A stretch of 64,000 nucleotides of DNA from Micromonospora sp. U21 (lineage in GTDB: Bacteria > Actinomycetota > Actinomycetes > Mycobacteriales > Micromonosporaceae): NCBI RefSeq assembly GCF_018070045.1, contig NZ_JAGPYK010000002.1, positions 62,001 to 126,000 on the forward strand, read 5' to 3'. Below, piece after piece: positions 34,828-43,348 of this stretch; position 1 is the stretch's first letter; each line of letters begins with the position of its first letter. A program made the position numbers and the translations under genes. The notes under the pieces are model-generated. The model made no database searches and had not been told where the DNA came from. It saw only the letters and a program-made list of their open reading frames with translations.

Positions 34828-36927
34828 TTAAGCCAAACCTGATAGCCCGATCAGCTTGTCGAGCCGGACCGGCAGGTCCCGGATCCGTACGCCGGTGGCG
34901 TGGTGCACCGCGTTGGTGATCGCCGCCGCGGTGCCGACGATGCCGATCTCGCCGATGCCCTTCACCCCGGCCGGATTCAGCTCGCCGTCCCGCTCGTCCA
35001 GCCAGTGCGCCTCGATCCGCTCCACGTCCGCGCAACCCGTGATGTGGTAGGTGGCCAGGTCATGGTTGACCCAGTCGCCGTACCGCTCGTCGAGCACGCC
35101 CTCCTCGTGCAGCGCCATCGACAGGCCCATCGTCATGCCGCCGATGAGCTGGCTGCGCGCGGTCGTCGGGTTCACCACCCGCCCGGCGGCGAACACCCCG
35201 AGCAGCCGGTTCACCCGCACCTCGCCGGTGTCCGCGTCCACCCGCACCTCGGCGAAGTGCGCCCCGTACGCGTACCGGGGCAGCGCGGGCTGGTCGCGTA
35301 CCTCGTCGGCGGTGCTCACCTCGGCGGTCACCTCGCCGTCGGACGGCCCCCCTCCGGGGGTGTCCCGGAGCTTCGCCCGCAACGCCTCACACGCCCGGAT
35401 CACCGCCCAGCTCCACGAGGCGGTGCCCATCGAGCCGCCAGCCACCCCGGCCGGCGGCAGGTCGCTGTCGCCGATCTGGACCTCCACCCGCTCCGGAGGC
35501 ACCCCCAGCGCGTCGGCCGCCACCTGCCAGAGCGCGGTCCGGGCACCGGTGCCGATGTCGGTGGCGTCGATCCGGACCAGGAAACCGCCGTCGCGGCGCG
35601 CGGTGGCCGTCGCGGCGGCGGCGCGCGACCGGGCCGGGTAGCTCGCGCCGGCCACGCCGGTGCCGACCAGCCAGCGCCCGTCGCGCCGGGCCCGGGGGGT
35701 GGGATCCCGCTCGGCCCAGCCGAAGCGGCGGGCGCCGTCGCGCAGGCAGGCGACCAGGTTGCGGCTGGTGAACGGCCGCCCCAGCTCGGGGTCGACCGCC
35801 GGGTCGTTGCGGATCCGCAGCTCCACCGGGTCGATGCCGACCACGGTGGCCAGCTCGTCCATGGCCGACTCGAGCGCGTACGCGCCAGGGCACTCGCCCG
35901 GCGCACGCATCCAGAACGGCGTGGGCACGTCGAGGCGGACCAGCCGGTGCGTGGTGCGTCGGTGGGGCGCGGCGTACATGCTGCGGGTGTAGACCGCCGT
36001 CTGCTCGGCGAACTCCCGGAGCGTCGACGTCTGGCTGATCGCGTCGTGGCAGATCGCGGTGAGCCGCCCGTCGGTGTCGGCGGCCAGCCGGACCCGCTGG
36101 ATGGTGGGGGTGCGGTAGCCGACCGGCCCGAACACCTGCTGCCGGGTCAGTGCCAGCCGGACCGGCCGGTCCACCTGCCGGGCCGCCAGCGCGGCCAGCA
36201 CCACGGCGGCTTTCGCGTACCCCTTGCCGCCGAACCCGCCGCCGACGTGCTTCGTGATCACCCGGACCGACTCCCGGGGCAGCTCGAACAGCTCGGCGAG
36301 GGTGGCCTGCACCGGCGCGGCTCCCTGGTTGGAGTCGTGCACCAGCAGCCGCCCGTCCCGCCACTGCGCGGTGGTGGCATGCGGCTCCATCGGGTTGTTG
36401 TGGTAGGCCGGCGTCCGGTACGTGGCGTCCATCCGTACCGGCGCGGCCGCGTACCCGGCGTCGAAGTCGCCCTCGGCGGTGTCCGTCGGGTAGCTGGGGT
36501 TGACCTGGTCCGGCCGGTACAGGCCGGGGTGGTCGGCGGTGAGGACGGTGCTGTGCGGCCCGGCGTCGTAGTCGATCCGGACCAGCCGGGCACCCTCCCG
36601 GGCCGCCTCCAGGCTGGTGGCCACCACCACCGCGATGAGCTGCCCCCGGTAGTGCACCGCGGGCTCCTGCAACAGCCACAGGTCCGGCTCCGGCCCGGGT
36701 GCGAGTCGGGGCGCGTTGCCGTGGTGCACCACGGAGAGCACGCCGGGCAGCGCGAGCGCCGGCGCCGCGTCGACCCGGGTGATCCGTCCCCGGACCACCG
36801 CCGCCGGCACCGCCCAGCCGTAGGTGACCCCGTCCACCGGGTACTCCACCGCGTACCGTGCCGCGCCGGTGACCTTCTCCCGACCCTCCAACCGGGGGTA
36901 CGCCTGCCCAACCGCGCCGGTGGTCAT
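34828..36927 (-). CDS. Molybdenum hydroxylase large subunit (PaoC/YagR-like)
   Basis: A 699-aa molybdopterin-cytosine-dinucleotide-binding subunit of the xanthine oxidase family. Motifs include KVTGAARYAVEYPVDG, the Mo-cofactor-binding GGGFGGKGY near residue 232, TPFWMRAPGECPGAYALESAMDELA near 345, and the active-site Glu in GVKGIGEIGIVG near the C-terminus. It forms a heterotrimer with the FAD and 2Fe-2S subunits encoded upstream. The set most resembles periplasmic aldehyde oxidoreductase PaoABC, but no Tat signal is visible on the small subunit, so a cytosolic location is likely. The substrate is probably an aldehyde or heterocycle. It overlaps the FAD subunit by four bases. Confidence 0.92.
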   Translation of the reverse strand: MTTGAVGQAYPRLEGREKVTGAARYAVEYPVDGVTYGWAVPAAVVRGRITRVDAAPALALPGVLSVVHHGNAPRLAPGPEPDLWLLQEPAVHYRGQLIAVVVATSLEAAREGARLVRIDYDAGPHSTVLTADHPGLYRPDQVNPSYPTDTAEGDFDAGYAAAPVRMDATYRTPAYHNNPMEPHATTAQWRDGRLLVHDSNQGAAPVQATLAELFELPRESVRVITKHVGGGFGGKGYAKAAVVLAALAARQVDRPVRLALTRQQVFGPVGYRTPTIQRVRLAADTDGRLTAICHDAISQTSTLREFAEQTAVYTRSMYAAPHRRTTHRLVRLDVPTPFWMRAPGECPGAYALESAMDELATVVGIDPVELRIRNDPAVDPELGRPFTSRNLVACLRDGARRFGWAERDPTPRARRDGRWLVGTGVAGASYPARSRAAAATATARRDGGFLVRIDATDIGTGARTALWQVAADALGVPPERVEVQIGDSDLPPAGVAGGSMGTASWSWAVIRACEALRAKLRDTPGGGPSDGEVTAEVSTADEVRDQPALPRYAYGAHFAEVRVDADTGEVRVNRLLGVFAAGRVVNPTTARSQLIGGMTMGLSMALHEEGVLDERYGDWVNHDLATYHITGCADVERIEAHWLDERDGELNPAGVKGIGEIGIVGTAAAITNAVHHATGVRIRDLPVRLDKLIGLSGLA

Positions 36928-37919
36928 GGTGCGGGGGTTCCCTCGGCCAGTTCGGTCAGGGCCCGCACCGTGATCGCCCGGGTCAGCGGCAGCTTGAAGC
37001 CGTTGTGCCGTAACGGTCGGGCCTCGGCCAACTCGGCGTCGGCGGCCCGCGCGGCCAGCTGCGGGCTGAACGGCCGCCCGCGCAGCTCCTCCTCGGCCCG
37101 GTACGCCCGCCACGGCCGGTGCGCCACCGCTCCGTACGCCAGCCGGACGTCGCGGACCACGTCGCCGTCGAGGTCCAGCACCGCGGCCACCGAGCCGACG
37201 GCGAAGGCGAACGACGCCCGGTCGCGCACCTTGAGGTACGCCGAGCGGCGCGCCGCCGGCAGGTGCGGCAGCCGGACGGCGGTGATCAGTGCTCCCCGGG
37301 CCAGGGTGGTCTCCCGTTCCGGGTGCTCGCCGGGTGAGCGGTGCAGCGCCGCCAGCGGGACGTCCCGGGGACCGTCGGGCTCGTGCACCTCCACCACGGC
37401 GTCCAGCGCGGCGAGCGCGACCGCCAGGTCCGACGGGTGGGTCGCCACGCAGAGGTCGGACCAGTCCAGCACGGCCAGGTCGCGGTTCTGGCCGTGCCGG
37501 GCGGCGCAGCCGCTGCCCGGCTCGCGCTTGTTGCAGGCCTTGCCGGTGTCCTGGAAGTAGACGCAGCGGGTGCGCTGCAACAGGTTGCCGCCGGTGGTGG
37601 CCAGGTTGCGCAGCTGCCCGGAGGCGGCGGCGAGCAGCGCGCGGGCCAGCACCGGGTAGTCGCGCCGGACCACGGGGTGGGCGGCCAGGTCGCTGTTGCG
37701 GACCGTCGCGCCGATCCGCAGCCCGCCGCCGGGCAGCTCCTCGACGGCGTCCAGCGGCAGCCGGGTCACGTCCACCAGCAGGTCGGGCCGCTGCACCCCG
37801 AGCTTCATCAGGTCGACCAGGTTGGTCCCGCCGGCCAGGTACGCCGCCTGCGGCTCGGCGGCCAGCACGGCGACCGCCTCGGCCACGCCGGCCGGCCGGT
37901 GGTAGCGGAACGGTCTCAC
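36924..37919 (-). CDS. Molybdenum hydroxylase FAD subunit (PaoB/YagS-like)
   Basis: A 331-aa FAD-binding subunit (CO dehydrogenase flavoprotein family). FAD-binding stretches are AYLAGGTNLVDLMKLG near residue 30 and LATTGGNLLQRTRC near 110. The insertion RCVYFQDTGKACNKREPGSGC matches the cysteine cluster that in E. coli PaoB holds an additional 4Fe-4S centre, which separates this group from ordinary xanthine dehydrogenases. Start GTG 37919 overlaps the stop of the 2Fe-2S gene (GTGA). Confidence 0.92.
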   Translation of the reverse strand: MRPFRYHRPAGVAEAVAVLAAEPQAAYLAGGTNLVDLMKLGVQRPDLLVDVTRLPLDAVEELPGGGLRIGATVRNSDLAAHPVVRRDYPVLARALLAAASGQLRNLATTGGNLLQRTRCVYFQDTGKACNKREPGSGCAARHGQNRDLAVLDWSDLCVATHPSDLAVALAALDAVVEVHEPDGPRDVPLAALHRSPGEHPERETTLARGALITAVRLPHLPAARRSAYLKVRDRASFAFAVGSVAAVLDLDGDVVRDVRLAYGAVAHRPWRAYRAEEELRGRPFSPQLAARAADAELAEARPLRHNGFKLPLTRAITVRALTELAEGTPAP

Positions 37920-38467
37920 CGCGCCGTCGCCGTCTCGCGAATGGCCGCGACGATGTGCGGGTACGCGGCGCAGCGGCACAGGTTGCCGGCCATCCGCTCG
38001 CGGATCTCCGCGTCGGTCAGCTCGGCCGGGGTGGTGAGGTCGTCGGTGACCGCGCTGGGCCAGCCCCGGGTGACCTCGTCGAGCATCCCGCGGGCGGAGC
38101 AGAGCTGTCCGGGGGTGCAGTAGCCGCACTGGAACGCGTCGTGCGCGACGAAGGCGGCCTGGAGCGGGGACAGCTCGTCCGGCCCGGCCAGCCCCTCGAC
38201 GGTGACCACCGACCGGCCGTCCAGGGTGACCGCGAAGACCAGGCAGCTCTTCACCCGGCTGCCGTCCAGCAGCACCGTGCACGAGCCGCACTGACCGTGG
38301 TCGCAGCCCTTCTTCGCCCCGGTGAGGCCGAGCCGTTCGCGCAGCGCGTCCAGCAGGGTGGTGCGGTTGTCCAGGGTCAGCTCGCGCCGCGCGTCGTTGA
38401 CGTCGAACGCCACCTGGGACGAGTGCCGCTCGTCGGTGGTTGTCTCGCTCTCCGGTCCGCCCCGCAC
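37916..38467 (-). CDS. Molybdenum hydroxylase 2Fe-2S subunit (PaoA/YagT-like)
   Basis: A 183-aa iron-sulfur subunit. The N-terminal plant-ferredoxin-type cluster is GCDHGQCGSCTVLLDG with the later Cys in VKSCLVF; the second 2Fe-2S cluster in the helical domain is FQCGYCTPGQ and GNLCRCAAYPHI. It passes electrons between the Mo centre and FAD. It lacks the Tat signal peptide of E. coli PaoA. First gene of the operon; the 72-bp gap to the divergent MobA-like gene must hold both promoters. Confidence 0.93.
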   Translation of the reverse strand: MRGGPESETTTDERHSSQVAFDVNDARRELTLDNRTTLLDALRERLGLTGAKKGCDHGQCGSCTVLLDGSRVKSCLVFAVTLDGRSVVTVEGLAGPDELSPLQAAFVAHDAFQCGYCTPGQLCSARGMLDEVTRGWPSAVTDDLTTPAELTDAEIRERMAGNLCRCAAYPHIVAAIRETATAR

Positions 38468-38488
38468 CGGCTCAGACTAGCTTTACTG

Positions 38489-38496
38489 GTATATAC
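38489..38496. promoter_or_regulatory. Palindromic AT-rich site in the divergent promoter region
   Basis: GTATATAC is a perfect 8-bp palindrome in an otherwise GC-rich 72-bp gap between the molybdenum hydroxylase operon and the MobA-like gene. It may be an operator or a shared -10 region. Confidence 0.35.
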
Positions 38497-38539
38497 ACGG
38501 CCGAACAACGCATACACCCTCGCACGGAAGGTGGGATCG

Positions 38540-39118
38540 GTGCCGGACCTGCCGGTGATCGCCGGGCTGCTGCTGGCCGCCGGCGCCGGCCGGCGCTACG
38601 GCCGGCCCAAGGCGCTGGTCGAGCTGGCCGGCGAGCCGCTGGTGCGGCGCGGGATCCGGCTGCTGCGGGACGGGGGCTGCGCGCCGGTGCACGTGGTGCT
38701 CGGAGCGGGCGCGGACGAGGTGCCGGAGCTGCCCGGCGCGGTGCCGGTGCGCCACGACCGCTGGCCGGAGGGGCTGGGATCGTCGCTGCGCCGGGGCCTC
38801 GCCTCGCTGCCGGTCGACGCGCCGGCGGCCGTGGTGATTCTCGTCGACCAGCCGCTGATCAGCCCGGTCGCGGTCGGCCGGGTGCGGCGGGCGCACGCCG
38901 CCGGCGCCGCCGTGGCGGTCGCCACCTACGCCGGCCGGCCGGGGCATCCGGTGCTGCTGGGCCGGGCGACCTGGCCGCTGCTGGACGGGTACGCGGTCGG
39001 CGACCGGGGGGCCCGCGACCTGCTGCGGGCCCGCCCGGACCTGGTGGTCGAGGTGCCCTGCGACGACGCCGGCTCACCGGTCGACGTGGACACCCCGGCC
39101 GATCTGCCCGGGGCGTGA
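38540..39118 (+). CDS. MobA/MocA-like nucleotidyltransferase (molybdenum cofactor cytidylyltransferase)
   Basis: A 192-aa NTP_transf_3 protein: IAGLLLAAGAGRRYGRPKALVELAGEPL is the nucleotide-binding LAAGxGxRxGxxK motif, and VVILVDQPLISP carries the Mg-binding Asp. In E. coli, MocA converts Mo-molybdopterin to the cytosine dinucleotide form needed by PaoC-type enzymes. The divergent position beside a PaoABC-like operon supports that role. GTG 38540 has GGAAGG eight bases upstream. Confidence 0.88.
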   Translation: MPDLPVIAGLLLAAGAGRRYGRPKALVELAGEPLVRRGIRLLRDGGCAPVHVVLGAGADEVPELPGAVPVRHDRWPEGLGSSLRRGLASLPVDAPAAVVILVDQPLISPVAVGRVRRAHAAGAAVAVATYAGRPGHPVLLGRATWPLLDGYAVGDRGARDLLRARPDLVVEVPCDDAGSPVDVDTPADLPGA

Positions 39119-39147
39119 CCGGCCGCGGGGATGCCTCATCCAGGGGG

Positions 39148-39819
39148 TCAGCGACCCACGGCCCGCCGGCGGCGCAGTCCTTCGCTGGTGAACGCGTGAT
39201 ACATGATCATGACGATGACGCCGATCAGGCCCAGCATGGGATTGACGAACCAGCCGAGCAGACCGCTGAGCCCGTAGAGAACCAGGCCGGTCACCGGTCG
39301 CAGCCGCTGCGTCCGCACGTACTCGGGACTGACCTCACGCTGGAGCAGCGCCGGGTGGCGGCGCAGGTAACCGAAGAACACCAGCCAGGGGGCCGACATC
39401 AGGGCGGCAGCCAGCGCGTACAGGGCGACGGCGGCGCGGCGGTCGGCGGTGTCGCCGTGGGTGAACGCGGACGCCAGCACGGCGGTGGGGAATGGAATGA
39501 TCACCGCGCCGAAGAGGATGCCGAGGTTGATCCAGCTCAGTGCGAGGGTGGTGCCCCGGATCAGCCGGACCAGCGCGTGGTGGTTGAGCCAGAGGACCCC
39601 GACGTAGACGAAGGACACCACGAAGGCCAGGTAGGACGCTCCCTCGTCGAGCAGCCCGGCCAGCAACTCACCCTTGTGGTACTCCGGAACCCGCAGCTCA
39701 ATGACCAGCAGCGTGATGACGATGGCGAAGACGCCGTCGCTGAACGCGGTCAACCGGTCCGTCTCGGACATTCGCGGCCCGGTGTCGGGCTGCTCGATCT
39801 CGTCGGCTGCTGCGGCCAT
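39148..39819 (-). CDS. TMEM175/DUF1211 family membrane protein, probable potassium channel
   Basis: A 223-aa protein with about six membrane helices. The family signature RLTAFSDGVFAIVITLLVIEL lies on the first helix; it lines the pore in bacterial TMEM175 channels. VLWLNHHALV and HPALLQREVSPEY are also typical. Bacterial homologues are leak-type K+ channels. The gene converges on the MobA-like gene and shows no operon partner. Confidence 0.88.
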   Translation of the reverse strand: MAAAADEIEQPDTGPRMSETDRLTAFSDGVFAIVITLLVIELRVPEYHKGELLAGLLDEGASYLAFVVSFVYVGVLWLNHHALVRLIRGTTLALSWINLGILFGAVIIPFPTAVLASAFTHGDTADRRAAVALYALAAALMSAPWLVFFGYLRRHPALLQREVSPEYVRTQRLRPVTGLVLYGLSGLLGWFVNPMLGLIGVIVMIMYHAFTSEGLRRRRAVGR

Positions 39820-39942
39820 TGCCGCAGGCTAATCGCCAGGGCGAGCGCGGGTGGCGCTTTGTCCCGAACCGGCGGGACATGCCGACACCCTGGGCGCCGA
39901 TCGGCGCGGCGCCCAGGGTGCCCCGGTCTCGCCCACCCCCGT

Positions 39943-40350
39943 TCAGGCCACCGGCGCGGTCCCGGTCGTGTGGGCGAGGCGCTGGTGGGCGCGGATCAGC
40001 TCGGCGTAGCGCAGGCCGCTCGCCTTCACCGCCCGGGCGCTGGGTGGCGTAGTCCACGTGCACCAACCCCAAGCGCTTGTCATGCAGAGCGGTTCGTTGA
40101 CGGTGTTCCAGTCGGTCACCCGGTCACCGAGGTGGGCGGCGACCACAGCCGCGTAGTCGGCGAGCGCCTCGGCGGTGGCGCGCTCCGGCCAACCGCCCCC
40201 GTCCTGCAACGCCTGCGGCAGGTCCCAGTGGTAGAGCGTGACGAACGGCCGGATGCCGTCGGCGAGCAGCGTGTCCACCAGCCGGTCGTAGAAGTGCGGC
40301 GTTGACCCGGCCGACGCCGTCGGGCATCACCCGGGGCCAGGCCACGTGGT
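39943..40350 (-). pseudogene. GH1 beta-glucosidase remnant
   Basis: Pieces of a glycoside hydrolase family 1 enzyme (normally near 450-480 aa) are spread over three frames. In transcription order: [10 protein letters not shown] (about 40346-40300); then, in another frame, [36 protein letters not shown] and DWNTVNEPL, which carries the catalytic acid/base Glu; then directly [12 protein letters not shown] from near the C-terminus in a new frame; then [20 protein letters not shown] in yet another. More than 200 residues between NEPL and LGLVHVDY are missing, including the nucleophile ITENG region, and the N-terminus is gone. Confidence 0.85.
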
Positions 40351-40510
40351 GGGGGTCCGCCGGCCTCCGTCGTCGATAGGGGTGTGGGCGACGGACGGCC
40401 GGCTGCGGACGGGGTTTCGGGGTGCGCCGCCGGGCGGTCCGTCGGCGTTTCCCGACAGTGTTATAGATCGATGTCTTGACGCCGTCGCAATGTCGCCGCA
40501 ACACTCCTAT

Positions 40511-40522
40511 GAGAGCGCTCTC
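40511..40522. promoter_or_regulatory. LacI-type operator GAGAGCGCTCTC
   Basis: A perfect 12-bp palindrome about 100 bp upstream of the discoidin/beta-helix gene. It resembles both the GAAAGCGCTTTC sites of this window and the known CebR-type TGGGAGCGCTCCCA operators of cellulose utilisation, which would fit the neighbouring beta-glucosidase remnant. Confidence 0.55.
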
Positions 40523-40622
40523 CGACCCGCGTCGCCGCATCGGCGGCACCACCCACGGCACCGCGGGGCGAGCCCGATCCCAACCGCGTGGCGTCCGTAA
40601 CCCCCTATCGACAGGCGATGTC

Positions 40623-43256
40623 ATGACATCTCGCGCTACATCCGCACGTCCGCGCCCCCGGCGTGGCGTCCGGCACCTGCTCCTCGGGCTGGCCGTGGCC
40701 CTGGTCGCGGCGCTCACGCCGGCCGGCGCCACGACACCCGCGCAGGCCGCACCCACCCTGCTCTCTCAGAACCGCCCGGCCACCGCCTCGTCCACCGAGA
40801 ACGCCGGCACCCCCGCGTCCGCCGCGGTCGACGGCAACACCGGCACCCGGTGGGCCAGCGCGTTCAGCGACCCCCAGTGGCTCCAGGTCGACCTGGGCGC
40901 CCGGGCCACCATCAGCCAGGTGAACCTGCTCTGGGAGGGGGCCTACGGTCGCGCCTTCCAGCTCCAGACCTCCGAAGACGGGGCCGCCTGGACCACCATC
41001 TACTCGACCACCACCGGCGCCGGCGGCACGCAGACCCTCGCCGTCACCGGCGCCGGCCGGTACGTGCGGATGTACGGCACCGCGCGGGGCACCGGCTACG
41101 GCTACTCGCTCTGGGAGTTCCAGGTCTACGGCGAGACCGGGGGTACCACGCCCACCTGCGGCGGCATCAACGCCGCACAGGGCCGCCCGGCCACCGCCTC
41201 CTCCACTCAGGACGCCGGCCTCGCGGCGTCCGCCGCCGTTGACGGCAACGCCGGCACCCGCTGGGCCAGCGCCGCCAGCGATCCCCAGTGGCTGCGCGTC
41301 GACCTCGGCAGCACCCGGTCGATCTGCCGGGTGGTGCTCAGCTGGGAGGCCGCGTACGCCCGGGCCTTCCAACTCCAGAGCTCGGCCGACGGCAACACGT
41401 GGACCACCATCTACTCGACCACCACCGGCACCGGCGGCACGCAGACCCTCGCCGTCACCGGCAGCGGCCGCTACCTGCGGATGTACGGCACCGCCCGGGG
41501 GACCGGCTACGGCTACTCGCTGTGGGAGCTGGCGGTGAACACCACCGGCGGCACCAGCGAGCCGCCGGTCGACACCACCGACCCGCGCAACCCCAACCTC
41601 GGGCCGAACACGTTCGTCTTCGACCCGAGCACCCCCACCGCCACCATCCAGAGTCGACTCAGCACCCTCTTCACCCAGCAGGAGACCAACCAGTTCGGCC
41701 CGCAGCGTTACGCGGTGCTCTTCAAGCCCGGCACCTACACGGCCGACGTCAACCTCGGCTTCTTCACCCAGGTCGCCGGCCTCGGCATGAGCCCGGACGA
41801 CGTCAACCTCAACGGCCATGTCCGCGCCGAGGCGTTCTGGATGGGCGGCAACGCCACCCAGAACTTCTGGCGGGCCGCGGAGAACCTCTCCGTCACCCTG
41901 CCGGCCGGGCAGACCGTGGAGCGCTGGGCGGTGTCGCAGGCCGCGCCGTACCGACGGATGCACCTGCGCGGCGCCCAGAACCAGATCCAGCTCTGGAACG
42001 GCGGCGACGGCTGGTCCAGCGGCGGCCTGCTGGCCGACACCCGCATCGACGGACTGGTCGTCTCCGGCTCGCAGCAGCAGTGGTACTCGCGCAACAGCGA
42101 GTTCGGCAACGGCTGGACCGGCTCGGTCTGGAACATGGTCTTCCAGGGCGTCACGGGCGCACCGCCGCCGCACTTCCCCAACCCGTCGCACACCGTCATT
42201 CCGCAGACCCCGCAGGTACGGGAGAAGCCGTTCGTCTACGTCGACGGCACCGGCGAGTACCGTGTGTTCGTGCCGGCGCTGCGCAACAACTCCACCGGCA
42301 CCAGCTGGTACAACAAGACCCCCGCTGGCTCGTCCATCTCGCTGTCGCAGTTCTTCATCGTCCAGCAGGGCACCAGCGCGGCAACCATCAACGCCGCCCT
42401 GGCCCAGGGGAAGCACCTGCTCTTCACCCCGGGCGTCCACCGTGTCACCGAACCGATCCAGGTCAACCGGGCCGACACGGTGGTCCTCGGCCTCGGCCTG
42501 GCCACCATCCAGGCCGACAACGGCACCGTCGCGATGCGGGTCGCCGACGTGGACGGTGTAAAGGTGGCCGGCATCATGTTCGAGGCCGGCACGACGAACT
42601 CGCCGGTCCTCATGGAGGTCGGGCCGGCCGGCTCGGCGGCGAGCCACGCCGCCAACCCCACGTCGCTGCACGACGTCTTCTTCCGCATCGGCGGGCCGCA
42701 CGTCGGCAAGGCAACCAACACGCTGACCGTCAACAGCGACAACGTGATCGGCGATCATATGTGGCTGTGGCGGGCCGACCACGCCGCCAGCGGCGTACCC
42801 ACGGGATGGACGCTGAACACCGCCGACACCGGACTCACTGTCAACGGCGACAACGTCACCGCGTACGGCCTCTTCGTCGAGCACTACCAGAAGTACCAGA
42901 CGGTCTGGAACGGCAACGGCGGGCGGACGTACTTCTACCAGAACGAGATGCCCTACGACCCGCCCAACCAGGGCGCCTGGATGAACGGCGCGACCCGCGG
43001 GTACCCCGCGTACAAGGTGGCCGACTCGGTCACCAGTCACCAGGCGTGGGGGATGGGCAGCTACTGCTACTTCAACGTGAACCCGGCCGTCATCGCCGAC
43101 CGGGCCATCGAGGCGCCCACCAACCCGAACGTGCGGTTCACCAACATGGTCACCGTCTCGCTGGGCGGCGTGGGCACCATCAACCGGGTGATCAACAACA
43201 CCGGTGGCACCGCGAACGCGGCCAACCAGCAGGTGTACCTGACCACCTATCCCTGA
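40623..43256 (+). CDS. Secreted beta-helix protein with two F5/8 type C (discoidin) domains
   Basis: An 877-aa exported protein. The signal peptide ends near residue 40 (ATTPAQAA). Two F5/8C/CBM32-like domains follow (about 45-175 and 182-310; both contain RPATASST, AVDGN.GTRWAS and QWL.VDLG). The remaining 550 residues begin NLGPNTFVFDP and look like a right-handed beta-helix of a polysaccharide-acting enzyme (QVAGLGMSPDDVNLNGHVRAEAFWMGGNATQNFWRAAENLSV). A glycoside hydrolase of the GH55/GH87 kind is possible; the family cannot be fixed by eye. A LacI-type palindrome lies upstream and a bidirectional terminator downstream. Confidence 0.85.
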   Translation: MTSRATSARPRPRRGVRHLLLGLAVALVAALTPAGATTPAQAAPTLLSQNRPATASSTENAGTPASAAVDGNTGTRWASAFSDPQWLQVDLGARATISQVNLLWEGAYGRAFQLQTSEDGAAWTTIYSTTTGAGGTQTLAVTGAGRYVRMYGTARGTGYGYSLWEFQVYGETGGTTPTCGGINAAQGRPATASSTQDAGLAASAAVDGNAGTRWASAASDPQWLRVDLGSTRSICRVVLSWEAAYARAFQLQSSADGNTWTTIYSTTTGTGGTQTLAVTGSGRYLRMYGTARGTGYGYSLWELAVNTTGGTSEPPVDTTDPRNPNLGPNTFVFDPSTPTATIQSRLSTLFTQQETNQFGPQRYAVLFKPGTYTADVNLGFFTQVAGLGMSPDDVNLNGHVRAEAFWMGGNATQNFWRAAENLSVTLPAGQTVERWAVSQAAPYRRMHLRGAQNQIQLWNGGDGWSSGGLLADTRIDGLVVSGSQQQWYSRNSEFGNGWTGSVWNMVFQGVTGAPPPHFPNPSHTVIPQTPQVREKPFVYVDGTGEYRVFVPALRNNSTGTSWYNKTPAGSSISLSQFFIVQQGTSAATINAALAQGKHLLFTPGVHRVTEPIQVNRADTVVLGLGLATIQADNGTVAMRVADVDGVKVAGIMFEAGTTNSPVLMEVGPAGSAASHAANPTSLHDVFFRIGGPHVGKATNTLTVNSDNVIGDHMWLWRADHAASGVPTGWTLNTADTGLTVNGDNVTAYGLFVEHYQKYQTVWNGNGGRTYFYQNEMPYDPPNQGAWMNGATRGYPAYKVADSVTSHQAWGMGSYCYFNVNPAVIADRAIEAPTNPNVRFTNMVTVSLGGVGTINRVINNTGGTANAANQQVYLTTYP

Positions 43257-43295
43257 CCGGGCGCACCGCGCCCGACCAGACCGACCGAAACAGCC

Positions 43296-43329
43296 GCGGG
43301 CCGGGCTTCCGCTTGGAAACCCGGCCCGC
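43296..43329. terminator. Bidirectional terminator hairpin
   Basis: GCGGGCCGGGCTTCC (43296-43310) pairs with GGAAACCCGGCCCGC (43315-43329) with one mismatch around a GCTT loop. It separates the convergent beta-helix and C39-like peptidase genes. Confidence 0.85.
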
Positions 43330-43348
43330 CGCCGTGCAACGCTCGACG

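Noticed and set aside
34900-37560. An 886-codon open frame on the plus strand
   Set aside because: It lies antisense to the overlapping molybdenum hydroxylase genes, has no recognisable domain, and is explained by high GC leaving few stops in the antisense frame.
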